Assembly: GCA_944323285.1 (NCBI GenBank)
Contig: CALURV010000031.1
Span: forward strand, 1 to 64,000
DNA: 64,000 bases
Reading direction: 5' to 3'
Source of the DNA: Candidatus Gastranaerophilales bacterium
Lineage (GTDB): Bacteria; Cyanobacteriota; Vampirovibrionia; Gastranaerophilales; Gastranaerophilaceae
Of this stretch, positions 16,864 through 25,249 are shown piece after piece. Numbering within the stretch: the first letter of the stretch is position 1; the number at the start of each line of letters is the position of its first letter. The notes beneath the pieces are model-generated. The model saw nothing but the letters and a program-made list of their open reading frames with translations. It did not search any database and was not told the origin of the DNA. The position numbers and the translations under genes were made by a program.

Positions 16864-18305
16864 AAAATAACAGTCAATCTATATTCATTAAAAAGGATAT
16901 ATTAATTAGATTAGTTGAAGCCTTTTTTTCAGATGATTTTATTAAAAATACAGCATCAATTCCTTTTAAAATGAGACCAAAAGATGCAGAAGTACCGTAT
17001 AGATGTTGTATTTATAAAGAACGTGAAATTATAAAAGATCGTATTATAGCAGATTTAGGATTTGCTGTTGAAGATTTAAATGAATCTGAGAAATTAGAAG
17101 ACTTTGCTTTATTGGCTTTAAATAGAGAAAAAAATATTGATAATCCTTTAACTGTTATTGAAGCAGCTTGTAAGGGGTGTGTTCCTTCAAGAGTTTATGT
17201 TACAGACTTGTGTCAGGGATGTGTTGCCAGAGCTTGTGAAAAAACTTGTAAGTTTGGTGCTATAACTATAGAAGGTGGAAGAAGCTATATTGATGGCAGT
17301 AAATGTAAAAACTGCGGTATGTGTATTCAAGCTTGTCCTTATAATGCGATTGTAAGACTAATTGTTCCTTGTGAGCAGGCTTGTCCTATTGGGGCAATAT
17401 CTAAAGATGAAAATGGCACTGCGGTTATTGATTTTGAAAAGTGTATTTTTTGCGGTAAGTGTGTAGCTGCTTGTCCTTTTGGTGCTGTTAATGAAAAAAG
17501 TCAAATTATTGATGTTTTAAAAAACATTAAAAATGGGAAAAAAGTTATTGCGATGTTTGCTCCTGCTATTGCAGGACAATTCCCGGGAAGTATTTATCAA
17601 TTAAAAGCTGCAATGATTAAAGCCGGATTCTATGATGTTTTTGAAGTTGCTCTGGGGGCTGATATTACTTCAAAAAATGAAGCTTTAGAATTTGAAGAAA
17701 GAATGAAAAATAATAAACCTTTTATGACCACATCTTGTTGTGCCGGTTATAACAGTCTTGTTAAAAAACATTTGCCTGAGATAAAAGAATTTGTTTCCGA
17801 AACAAAAACTCCTTTATTTTATACAGCAGAGATAGTAAAAGAAAAATATCCTGACTCAATTACTGTTTTTATTAGCCCTTGTGTTGCAAAAAGAATTGAA
17901 GTTGCAGAAAATGACAACATTGATTTTGTCTTGAACGCAGATGAGCTTGGTGCTATATTTATCGGAAGAAAAATTGAAATTCTTTCTATGGAAGACTCTT
18001 CTTTTGAAAAAGAAAGTTCAAAACAAGGAAGAAATTATGGAGTTACAGGGGGCGTTGTTCAGGCGGTTTCTTGTTTACTTCCTGATAATTTGAATGTTAA
18101 ACCTTGTATGATTGATGGGATAAATAAAGATAATATTAAAAAACTAAAAAAATATGCACAAGATAAAAATTGCCCTGAAGGTAATTTAATTGAAGTTATG
18201 TGCTGTGAGGATGGCTGTATTGGTGGTAATTCAACTATTTCTAATCCTCAAACTGCAAAAAGGCTTATTAATAAATTGTTGTCTGAAAGTAAAGATTTAA
18301 AATAA
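16860..18305 (+). CDS. Catalytic-type [FeFe] hydrogenase
   Basis: 481 aa. The N-terminal region is rich in Cys clusters (CQGCVARACEKTC, CKNCGMCIQAC, CIFCGKCVAAC) for several [4Fe-4S] centres. The H-cluster motifs are complete: L1 TTSCCAGY (both Cys kept), L2 SPCVAKRIE, L3 EVMCCEDGCIGG. It should therefore evolve or oxidise H2, unlike its sensory neighbour. It resembles group B enzymes and ends the cluster, followed within 3 bp by a dispersed repeat. Confidence 0.92.
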   Translation: MKNNSQSIFIKKDILIRLVEAFFSDDFIKNTASIPFKMRPKDAEVPYRCCIYKEREIIKDRIIADLGFAVEDLNESEKLEDFALLALNREKNIDNPLTVIEAACKGCVPSRVYVTDLCQGCVARACEKTCKFGAITIEGGRSYIDGSKCKNCGMCIQACPYNAIVRLIVPCEQACPIGAISKDENGTAVIDFEKCIFCGKCVAACPFGAVNEKSQIIDVLKNIKNGKKVIAMFAPAIAGQFPGSIYQLKAAMIKAGFYDVFEVALGADITSKNEALEFEERMKNNKPFMTTSCCAGYNSLVKKHLPEIKEFVSETKTPLFYTAEIVKEKYPDSITVFISPCVAKRIEVAENDNIDFVLNADELGAIFIGRKIEILSMEDSSFEKESSKQGRNYGVTGGVVQAVSCLLPDNLNVKPCMIDGINKDNIKKLKKYAQDKNCPEGNLIEVMCCEDGCIGGNSTISNPQTAKRLINKLLSESKDLK

Positions 18306-18307
18306 TA

Positions 18308-18488
18308 TGTCCGAGAAAAAAATTCACGATAAGCTAAAAAAGTGAGTGAATTTTTTTACGAAACGAACTAAAAAACTTTGTTTTTAAATGAACTTGTATC
18401 TGTAGTGAAACGAAGGTGAGCAGAGTTCTCAAAAGGTGAGTACTTTGTAATTTGGGTTGACTCGGTATCATAGCGCGATACTAGATTA
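18308..18488 (+). repeat. Dispersed intergenic repeat, long form
   Basis: Complete copy, 181 bp, from TGTCCGAG to GATACTAGATTA. The left hairpin is intact (AAATTCAC / GTGAATTT). It fills the whole gap between the hydrogenase stop and the stop of the convergent glycosyltransferase. Confidence 0.9.
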
Positions 18489-18497
18489 ATTTAATTT

Positions 18498-20009
18498 TTA
18501 AATGGATTTTCCTATGTATTTATAAATTCTATAACCTTCAAAAGGTTCAACTGACTTCTGAGATGTAAACATTAATTTGAAATAATCTTTTTGAGTTTTT
18601 TCTAATGAATGTTTTTTATCAGATGAAACATTTATTACATAATAATCTCTTTTATCTGTTTCTTTTAAATATTCAATATATTTACTCCAGCCCAAGTCTG
18701 CATAATTTGATCTTGTTATGTTATCCCACCTTACATATTTTAGATATTGTTTTCTAAAGGCAGAATATATTTTATGAGTGTCTCTTAAATAATACACTAA
18801 AGATATCATATATGGTTCATTATCTATTATAATGACTGAATTATTAGGATTTATATTTACTCTTATAAACTCTGCTGTTTCTTTTGCTCCTGAATAATTT
18901 AATTTTAAATCTAATTTTGTATAATTAACCCCATTATATATTGTTAACATAAAAAATAATGTTAATAATATATTTATACTCTTTTTCCCTAATATCTTAT
19001 ATTGAGGTTTAAAATTGTTATCTTCTAATAAAATCCAAAAACAATATATTAAAATTAAATGTGCACAAAAAATCCTATTTACATATACAAAACTGTTATA
19101 TGCAAAAATATATATTCCAAGTTGAAAACCTATGCTCAATAATGCTACAGTAAATAATTTTTTATTATTTATAAATAAGTTTATAAGTAATGAAATATAC
19201 AAAATCATTAAAAACAATATCAAGAATAAATCTAATAATGGATTATTTAAAGCTGTATTTAAACCAATATCATAGTTATATGAATTTATAAAGAATAAAA
19301 GAAATATTCTTAAACTTGCTAATAAAATATTGGTGGTATCTATTTTTAAGAAAACATTACTATTTTGAGTGTTAGATAATTCAATAAAGACAAAAAATAA
19401 TCCTGCAATAATTATTAATAGTCCTATGAAATATTTTATTATTTTTTTATTAAAACCATTCCTTATTTCTAAAATGATATTTTCATAATAGAAAATAGTT
19501 CCAAGACAAATTGTAAACATAAACATTATGATATGAGTATTGGCAAGTAATGCAAGAACAATAGCATATAATATTGGGTATTGTTTAGATTTTTTATATA
19601 AAACAGCTGCAAGAAAAACTAAAAAAGGTATTATAGAATAATTTCTCGCTAAAACAGGAAAGAAATATAAAAAACCTGCACTTAAAATTATTGCAATTTT
19701 TGTATAAAGTTTAAAGGGAGAAAAATATAATAATAAAAATACAGAAAAACACATAAATAACCAGCATAGTAATTTCATATATATAATATCTGAAAATAAT
19801 TTTGCAAAAGGCATTACAATAAAATAAAATAAAGCAGGATGTCCTTCATTTTTTAAATGAATTAATAAATCTTTAACTGTTAAATTTGTACATAATTGCC
19901 AAACTTGCGCTTCATCTGCCCATACTTCATGATGTAAGATGGTATTTAATGTAATTAAACCATATATAATTGTTATAATTATTGAAATTATTAATAATTT
20001 TTTATTCAT
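18498..20009 (-). CDS. Polytopic GT-C glycosyltransferase (PMT/ArnT-like)
   Basis: 503 aa with about 11 transmembrane segments and a C-terminal soluble part. The first extracytoplasmic loop holds HHEVWADEAQVW, matching the acidic (DE) catalytic loop of GT-C enzymes that use polyprenyl-phosphate sugars. Predicted to transfer a sugar to lipid, glycan or protein at the outer face of the inner membrane. The substrate is unknown. It is monocistronic between two intergenic repeats. Confidence 0.8.
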   Translation of the reverse strand: MNKKLLIISIIITIIYGLITLNTILHHEVWADEAQVWQLCTNLTVKDLLIHLKNEGHPALFYFIVMPFAKLFSDIIYMKLLCWLFMCFSVFLLLYFSPFKLYTKIAIILSAGFLYFFPVLARNYSIIPFLVFLAAVLYKKSKQYPILYAIVLALLANTHIIMFMFTICLGTIFYYENIILEIRNGFNKKIIKYFIGLLIIIAGLFFVFIELSNTQNSNVFLKIDTTNILLASLRIFLLFFINSYNYDIGLNTALNNPLLDLFLILFLMILYISLLINLFINNKKLFTVALLSIGFQLGIYIFAYNSFVYVNRIFCAHLILIYCFWILLEDNNFKPQYKILGKKSINILLTLFFMLTIYNGVNYTKLDLKLNYSGAKETAEFIRVNINPNNSVIIIDNEPYMISLVYYLRDTHKIYSAFRKQYLKYVRWDNITRSNYADLGWSKYIEYLKETDKRDYYVINVSSDKKHSLEKTQKDYFKLMFTSQKSVEPFEGYRIYKYIGKSI

Positions 20010-20025
20010 AATAACCTTATTATAA

Positions 20026-20145
20026 TGTCCGAGAAAAAATTCACGATAAACTGAAAGTGTGAGTGAATTTTTTTGAGTGGCGTTTCTAAAAGGTGAGTAC
20101 TTTGTTAGCGAGGATGACTCGGTAACAAAGTACGATACTAGATTA
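20026..20145 (+). repeat. Dispersed intergenic repeat, short form (type copy)
   Basis: Complete 120-bp copy, from TGTCCGAG to GATACTAGATTA. Hairpin 1 pairs AAAAATTCAC with GTGAATTTTT. Hairpin 2 pairs GTACTTTGTTA with TAACAAAGTAC. Confidence 0.92.
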
Positions 20146-20148
20146 AAT

Positions 20149-20176
20149 AAAAGAGAACATTTTGTGTTCTCTTTTA
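20149..20176 (-). terminator. Terminator of rpsU
   Basis: Stem AAAAGAGAACA / TGTTCTCTTTT just after the rpsU stop; symmetric A/T runs allow use in both directions. Confidence 0.85.
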
Positions 20177-20188
20177 TTATACTTATAC

Positions 20189-20362
20189 TTATACACGTCT
20201 CTTACGAGCAGCTTCAGATTTGCGTTTTTTCTTTATACTTGGTTTTTCATAACGTTCACGGCGCTTTATTTCAGAAAGTATACCTGCTTTTTGTATTTTT
20301 TTCTTAAATCTTTTTAGAGCGCTTTCAATACTTTCGTTATCTCCAACTCTAACTTCTGGCAT
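20189..20362 (-). CDS. rpsU: 30S ribosomal protein S21
   Basis: 57 aa, [20 protein letters not shown]..., ending in an Arg/Lys-rich tail ([13 protein letters not shown]), the normal size and sequence of bS21. It helps translation initiation on the 30S platform. The start has a strong AAGGTGG site. Single gene with its own terminator. Confidence 0.95.
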   Translation of the reverse strand: MPEVRVGDNESIESALKRFKKKIQKAGILSEIKRRERYEKPSIKKKRKSEAARKRRV

Positions 20363-20439
20363 TTATTTTCACCACCTTTAATTTTATATTTTAATCTTAG
20401 TTAGATACTAACAAGAACATATTTTAATTTCAAGTACAA

Positions 20440-20475
20440 AAAAGACTGTTTGATTTTCAAACAGTCTTTTTATAT
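20440..20475 (-). terminator. Terminator of the SLH-domain gene
   Basis: A 14-bp stem (AAAAGACTGTTTGA / TCAAACAGTCTTTT) directly downstream of the stop at 20489, with a T-run on the minus strand. Confidence 0.88.
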
Positions 20476-20488
20476 ATTATCTATTATC

Positions 20489-21751
20489 TTAGTTGGGAAT
20501 TACAAGATCTTGAGTTAATTCTAACCAAATGAAATCACCATCATTAGCTTTATATGTTCTACCTGGAGTTGTTAAACCAGTTAGTAATCCTACGCCAGCA
20601 CCAACAGGAGCACCAATTGCAATACCTTCACCGAAATGATCATCATCTTGTGCTGCAATTGCGGCAATACCCATGCCAACACCAGCTCCAAGAGCGGCAC
20701 CACCAACTGTATATCCAACAGGCTTTGCCCATCTGTTTTCTGTTAGAACACCGTTGTTGTTTAACACTTTTGCTTTGAATGGTATGCTTACACCACTTGG
20801 TAATTGCATCTTTTCAAATTCTACAGTTACTTTATCATTTTTATTCCACCATTTTTTAGGTTCAACATTAGTAACTTTTGCTAACATAATTGTTGATTTT
20901 GGAATAACTAATGTACCTTCTTTTGTGTATACATCATCTTTAGCTGTAAATTTTACACAATCGCCAACTTTTACATCTTTAGAAGAGAAGTACGTATAGA
21001 AATAACCTTTAATAATATTTTTAGCTAAAATTATTTTATTTTGATTAGTTATTTTTACTTCATCAACTTCGGCTTTCTTTGTAACATCTAAATGCTCAAC
21101 ACTTTGAAGAACTTCTTTGCTTACATATTTATCTTGAACAGCATTTAATTTTTCTTTTAACTTATAAAGAAGAACAGCTGCTTCAGCTTTATTTAAGTTC
21201 TTATTAGGAAGTAATTCTTGTAAATCCGGATAATTTACATAAATACCTAAATCAATAGTTTTCGCATATTGTTTAGTAGCCCAAGAAGGTATAGAATCTT
21301 TATCTTTAAAAGCATTTAAAGAACTCAGATTGCCTTTGTAATCTTTTGTAATGTGGCTTATGATAGAAGCTGCTTCTGTTTTTGTAATAATTCTATCAGG
21401 TTTAAATGTTCCATCTTCATATCCATATACAAGACCTAACTTAGATGATAATAAAATATCTCCATAATCAGATCTTGATGAAACAACATCAGAAAATGGA
21501 TTTGTTTCACTTAATGTTACACTTCTGTGTCCAAGTGTCTTTAATAATGCACTATTAAATAAAGATCTTGAAACTTCTTGTTCAGGGAAAAATTCGTTAC
21601 CTTTTAAAGGAAGAACACCATCTTGTACTACAGCTGTAATTTCAGTATTTGCCCAATAATCAGCAGGAACATCTTTATAAACTTCTGCATTAGCTGGATT
21701 AAATGAAGCAAACATAAAGAGTACAGCTAAACTTGCTAAAATCTTCTTCAT
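20489..21751 (-). CDS. Exported SLH-domain envelope protein (paralogue 1)
   Basis: 420 aa. A signal peptide (MKKILASLAVLFMFASFNPANA) is followed by two to three S-layer-homology repeats (VYKDVPADYWANTEI, PFSDV...YGYEDGTFKPDRIITKTEA). A C-terminal domain ends in a glycine-zipper stretch (GGAALGAGVGMGIAAIAA). SLH domains bind peptidoglycan-linked polymers; in Cyanobacteria they also tether outer-membrane proteins. The whole architecture is repeated in the gene at 25250-26563. Envelope anchoring is likely; the role of the C-terminal domain is unknown. Confidence 0.88.
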   Translation of the reverse strand: MKKILASLAVLFMFASFNPANAEVYKDVPADYWANTEITAVVQDGVLPLKGNEFFPEQEVSRSLFNSALLKTLGHRSVTLSETNPFSDVVSSRSDYGDILLSSKLGLVYGYEDGTFKPDRIITKTEAASIISHITKDYKGNLSSLNAFKDKDSIPSWATKQYAKTIDLGIYVNYPDLQELLPNKNLNKAEAAVLLYKLKEKLNAVQDKYVSKEVLQSVEHLDVTKKAEVDEVKITNQNKIILAKNIIKGYFYTYFSSKDVKVGDCVKFTAKDDVYTKEGTLVIPKSTIMLAKVTNVEPKKWWNKNDKVTVEFEKMQLPSGVSIPFKAKVLNNNGVLTENRWAKPVGYTVGGAALGAGVGMGIAAIAAQDDDHFGEGIAIGAPVGAGVGLLTGLTTPGRTYKANDGDFIWLELTQDLVIPN

Positions 21752-21907
21752 TTTTACTCTCCAATTTTAAATAAACCTCGGCTAATTATTATAAATATTT
21801 TATAAGAATTAGTTAAAGTTATTATATAATAATAAGTACTATTTTGCAATGAATATAAAAAAGTGTACAAAAATTTTTTTTATATTATAATTTTCTCATA
21901 ATAAATT

Positions 21908-21980
<73 letters not shown>

Positions 21981-22038
21981 TTTTTAAATTGACAATTAAA
22001 TATTTTTAGCATAAGATATGCTGGTAAATTTAATAAAT

Positions 22039-22122
22039 GGGCGTGTGGCGAAATTGGTAGACGCACTAGACTTAGGATCTAGCGCCTTCGGCATGGGAGT
22101 TCGAGTCTCTTCACGCCCACCA
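22039..22122 (+). tRNA. tRNA-Leu(UAG)
   Basis: Class II tRNA with a long variable arm. Acceptor GGGCGTG/CACGCCC, anticodon loop CTTAGGA (TAG), T loop TTCGAGT. ACCA follows the acceptor, so CCA appears to be encoded. It is probably co-transcribed with tRNA-Lys 58 nt upstream. Confidence 0.97.
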
Positions 22123-22125
22123 TTT

Positions 22126-22160
22126 AAAAGAGATAATAACTTTAGTTATTGGCTCTTTTT
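22126..22160 (+). terminator. Terminator after the tRNA pair
   Basis: Imperfect stem AAGAGATAATAAC / GTTATTGGCTCTTT followed by seven T residues, directly after tRNA-Leu. Confidence 0.75.
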
Positions 22161-22169
22161 TTATTTATT

Positions 22170-22366
22170 AAGACGAGAACTCCACAAAACGAAGTTTTGT
22201 AAAGAGTTCGGCGCGAGTGAGCAGAGGCTGAAATGGCGGAGGCGTTGAGCCTTCGACATGAAATGGCGTTTAATGCGAACGAGAAAGAGAAGTCTATTTT
22301 GGTCTGCCATATATAACAATATTTGGTCTCATATTGTATCAGAAAAGAATTTAATATTACCTATAA
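22170..22366. other. Intergenic stretch with a nested hairpin and GC-richer patch
   Basis: Contains GAACTC ... CAAAACGAAGTTTTG ... GAGTTC, a nested hairpin like the central hairpin of the long repeat, then a GC-richer patch (about 22205-22285). No convincing coding frame with a ribosome-binding site was found. It may be decayed repeat sequence. Confidence 0.4.
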
Positions 22367-22516
22367 GAGTGAGTGAACTTTTTTACAAAAGCAACCAAAA
22401 ACTTTTTTTGAAATGTCTTGTATCCATAGTGAAACTGAGATAAGTAGAATTTTCAAAAGATGAGTACATTGTTAGCAAGTCATTCCCGCTAACAATGTAC
22501 AATAAAAGATTAAATG
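22367..22516 (+). repeat. Dispersed intergenic repeat, long form lacking its left end
   Basis: Aligns to 18341-18488. The right hairpin is perfect over 13 bp (GTACATTGTTAGC 22461-22473 with GCTAACAATGTAC 22485-22497). Compared with other copies (ACTTTGT/ACAAAGT) both strands of the stem changed together to ACATTGT/ACAATGT. Confidence 0.85.
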
Positions 22517-22524
22517 ATTTAATT

Positions 22525-24021
22525 TTAAGTTGTTTCTAAAAGAATATTTTTTAGATTAGGAATATCTTTTACTGTATCTAATATAATTTGCTTACCTTCT
22601 TCGTTTTCATATAATCTACAAATTTCAAATAAAGTTTTATTATCCTTGTTTGGCTTTAAGACCAACTGTTTTATTAATGTAGAATCTTTTTTTGCGGCAT
22701 CTAATATCATTTTTATGCCTTCATTATTATCGCTATATGCGCAATTATGAAGTGGGGTATTTCCTTCATAATCAGTTTGTAATAAAATTTTCCTCATAAT
22801 GTCAGGATATCCCTTTAATGAATCTAATATTATTCTTATTCCTTCGGTATTAGATTCTTCTGTATAAAATTCATTGTTAAGTCCTGGGTCGGCACATCTA
22901 TTTAAAGGTGGAATATCCGAACCATACTTACCAAATTCTTGAAAATCACGTTCAAAGCTTTTTTCTACAATTTCGCTTTCAAGAAGTTCATTTAGTAGCT
23001 TTGGATTGTTCTTTGCAAAACCTAATATTCTTTTTATCCCTTCATTGTTACCACAAGCACAACACATATTTAAAGGAGTAAATCCATATATGTCTTCATG
23101 AGTAAGTACATTTCCTACTGTATCTTTATCTTCTCCTACTAAATCAAGTATTGCATTAAATCTTTCATTATCTTTGTTCAAAATAAAGCTTGTTAATAAT
23201 AATGAAACAAAGCTAATTGGCAGGGATTCTTTGCTTTTTCTATATCCATTTTGTATAGCTTCAAGTATCATTTGAATGCCTTCTTGATTATTATTTTCTT
23301 CACAATAGTCAAAAGGAGTTTTATAATTATTGTCAATTCTCTCGAGAACTTCTTTTAATATTTCAGGATAATCTTTAATAGAATCAAATATTAGTTTTAT
23401 TCCTTCATTATTATTACCTTGTGCACAAATACTTAAAGGTAGATTATAAATATCATCACTTGAAACAAGTACTTTCATTAGTAAAGCTTTATCATCCTTT
23501 ACCAAGTCCAGTATCATTTTCATTCCGTCATTATTGTTGTTGTTTGCACAAAAATTTAATGCTGAACAAAATGCATAGTTGCGTTGAAAAATTACATCTT
23601 CTCTTAAATCAAGGTGCTTTTTTAATGCATCCAAAATTAATTCTATTCCTTCATTATAATTTTCTTGAGCACATTTATATAAAGGAGGAGCGTCCATATC
23701 ATGACTTGATACCAGTATTTGTTTTAATAATTCTGGATTATTCTTTACCAAGTCTAATATTCTTTTTATACCGTTATTATCTCTTTGGGCAACTAAGTTA
23801 TTTAATGGAAGTAAATTGTTTTCATCTTCTTCTAAAAGTTTTTCAGGATGTTTTTTTAATTCTTCAAAATCTATACATCCTTTAAAACTAACTTGATTTT
23901 TAGCTTTTTGGCTAAAACATACTACATCTTTTTGTAATGGAACAGTTATTTGTTGATTTTTTTCTATGTCTTTATATTTTTCTGCAAAATTATTAGTGAA
24001 ATTTATGGATGATAAAAACGT
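22525..24021 (-). CDS. Ankyrin-like repeat protein, apparent ACG start
   Basis: About ten ~36-45-residue units share a core NNEGIKMILD and a preceding PLxxCA, as in ankyrin repeats (for example GNTPLHNCAYSDNNEGIKMILDA is split over two helices). The frame stays open upstream of the TTG at 23751 to a stop at 24037-24039, and the upstream part is convincing protein with another ILDLVKNN unit and the motif QVSFKG. No ATG, GTG or TTG start lies at the beginning, but a strong AAGGAGG (24027-24033) sits five bases before ACG (24019-24021). ACG start, giving 498 aa, is therefore proposed; a mutated ATG is the alternative. It is likely a protein-interaction scaffold. Confidence 0.7.
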   Translation of the reverse strand, partial: TFLSSINFTNNFAEKYKDIEKNQQITVPLQKDVVCFSQKAKNQVSFKGCIDFEELKKHPEKLLEEDENNLLPLNNLVAQRDNNGIKRILDLVKNNPELLKQILVSSHDMDAPPLYKCAQENYNEGIELILDALKKHLDLREDVIFQRNYAFCSALNFCANNNNNDGMKMILDLVKDDKALLMKVLVSSDDIYNLPLSICAQGNNNEGIKLIFDSIKDYPEILKEVLERIDNNYKTPFDYCEENNNQEGIQMILEAIQNGYRKSKESLPISFVSLLLTSFILNKDNERFNAILDLVGEDKDTVGNVLTHEDIYGFTPLNMCCACGNNEGIKRILGFAKNNPKLLNELLESEIVEKSFERDFQEFGKYGSDIPPLNRCADPGLNNEFYTEESNTEGIRIILDSLKGYPDIMRKILLQTDYEGNTPLHNCAYSDNNEGIKMILDAAKKDSTLIKQLVLKPNKDNKTLFEICRLYENEEGKQIILDTVKDIPNLKNILLETT

Positions 24022-24284
24022 AAAAGCCTCCTTTATTTATAAATTTGTATAACAGATTTTTAGTTACTTACTTTATCAAAAATACAAAAATGCTAGAATT
24101 TTTTTTATTGCCATATTAATTAAGAAATGTTAACACAACTGTTTTGTTTAAAAATGTCCTTTTTGTCAAAGGATTTTGATGTAGAACATTTAAAAAACTT
24201 GGTAGAAAAAATAATTGAAAAGGTATAAAGATATGTTTTAAGCTATTTTTAGTTGTTTTGAAAAGAATGTTATACGTATATATT

Positions 24285-24404
24285 TAATCTAGTATCTCAC
24301 TTTGTTACCTTCTCATCCTCGCTAACAAAGTACTCACCTTTTTAAAACACCACTCTAAAAAATTCACTCACACTTTCAGCTTATCGTGAATTTTTTCTCG
24401 GACA
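24285..24404 (-). repeat. Dispersed intergenic repeat, short form
   Basis: Complete 120-bp copy in reverse orientation (TAATCTAGTATC ... CTCGGACA). Both hairpins are recognisable, with the right stem slightly decayed. The 24040-24284 stretch upstream is AT-rich with no feature that I can name. Confidence 0.9.
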
Positions 24405-24477
24405 ATATTTGGATATGTGATAATACTATTTATTGAATTTTGAATTCTTCGGACAATTTAGTTCTATGTTTTTATTG

Positions 24478-24512
24478 TAAAAAGAGACAGATTGAAAAAA
24501 CTGTCTCTTTTA
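24478..24512 (-). terminator. Terminator hairpin between two repeat copies
   Basis: Stem AAAAAGAGACAG / CTGTCTCTTTT with A/T runs on both sides. On the minus strand it could terminate the small gene at 24710-25000, with a long repeat lying between the stop codon and this hairpin. Confidence 0.75.
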
Positions 24513-24517
24513 TAAAT

Positions 24518-24696
24518 TAATCTAATATCGCACTTTGTTACCGAATCAACTCCAGTTACAAAGTACTCATCTTTTGAGAACTCTACTCCTCTTTGTTGCA
24601 CTGCGGATACAAGCTCGCACAAAAACGAAGTTTTTGGGTTGTTTTGTAAAAAGAATTACTCACACTTTTAGCTTATCGTGAATTTTCTTTTGGACA
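24518..24696 (-). repeat. Dispersed intergenic repeat, long form
   Basis: Complete 179-bp copy in reverse orientation (TAATCTAATATCGCAC ... TTTTGGACA). The central hairpin (AAAAAC GAA GTTTTT type) is present. It sits 14 bp after the stop of the minus-strand small gene. Confidence 0.9.
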
Positions 24697-24709
24697 TTTT
24701 TGGTTAGAC

Positions 24710-25000
24710 CTATATTCTATTGTGCCAAACTCCGCCATCTCTATCTACTAATGCATCATAGAATGACCATAGTCTAAATACACCTGTTAGACCAAGAACA
24801 GCATGTGTAATATTTTTTTCTTTACTCTGTTTATTTATAGCTTGTCCAATTCCAGGCCATATCAATAATGAGCAAATAGCAGCCCCTACGCTTCTTCCTG
24901 AAACTTCACCATCTGTTCCATGAGTACTTTCTGCCATTACTGGAGTACTAATTGTTAGCATTGCAAATAACACTAATAATGAAAATATTTTCTTTATCAT
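24710..25000 (-). CDS. Small exported protein of unknown function
   Basis: 96 aa with a signal peptide (MIKKIFSLLVLFAMLTISTPVMA) and a mature part containing a hydrophobic Gly-rich segment (SVGAAICSLLIWPGIGQAIN) and a second weak one (HAVLGLTGVFRLWSFYDAL). It could be a small envelope or inner-membrane protein. Purine-rich GGGGGTAGAAGATG precedes the start. I do not recognise the family. Confidence 0.7.
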   Translation of the reverse strand: MIKKIFSLLVLFAMLTISTPVMAESTHGTDGEVSGRSVGAAICSLLIWPGIGQAINKQSKEKNITHAVLGLTGVFRLWSFYDALVDRDGGVWHNRI

Positions 25001-25249
25001 CTTCTACCCCCTTCTTAATTCTAATATTATAAACACTTTATTATAATTAATTATATTTTAACTTATATTTTATATATTTACTACAATAATTTTTGTTAAG
25101 TTTTTTGGGGTAGATAAAAAGTATATAAATATTTAATTTTTCTACATTATTAAAAGTAGTTTTATTGCTTAAAAAATGCTTTTAAATTATAATTTTGTAT
25201 ATTGATGGAATAGTAAGAATATAATCTTAATAGTTTAAGTGAGGTAAAT

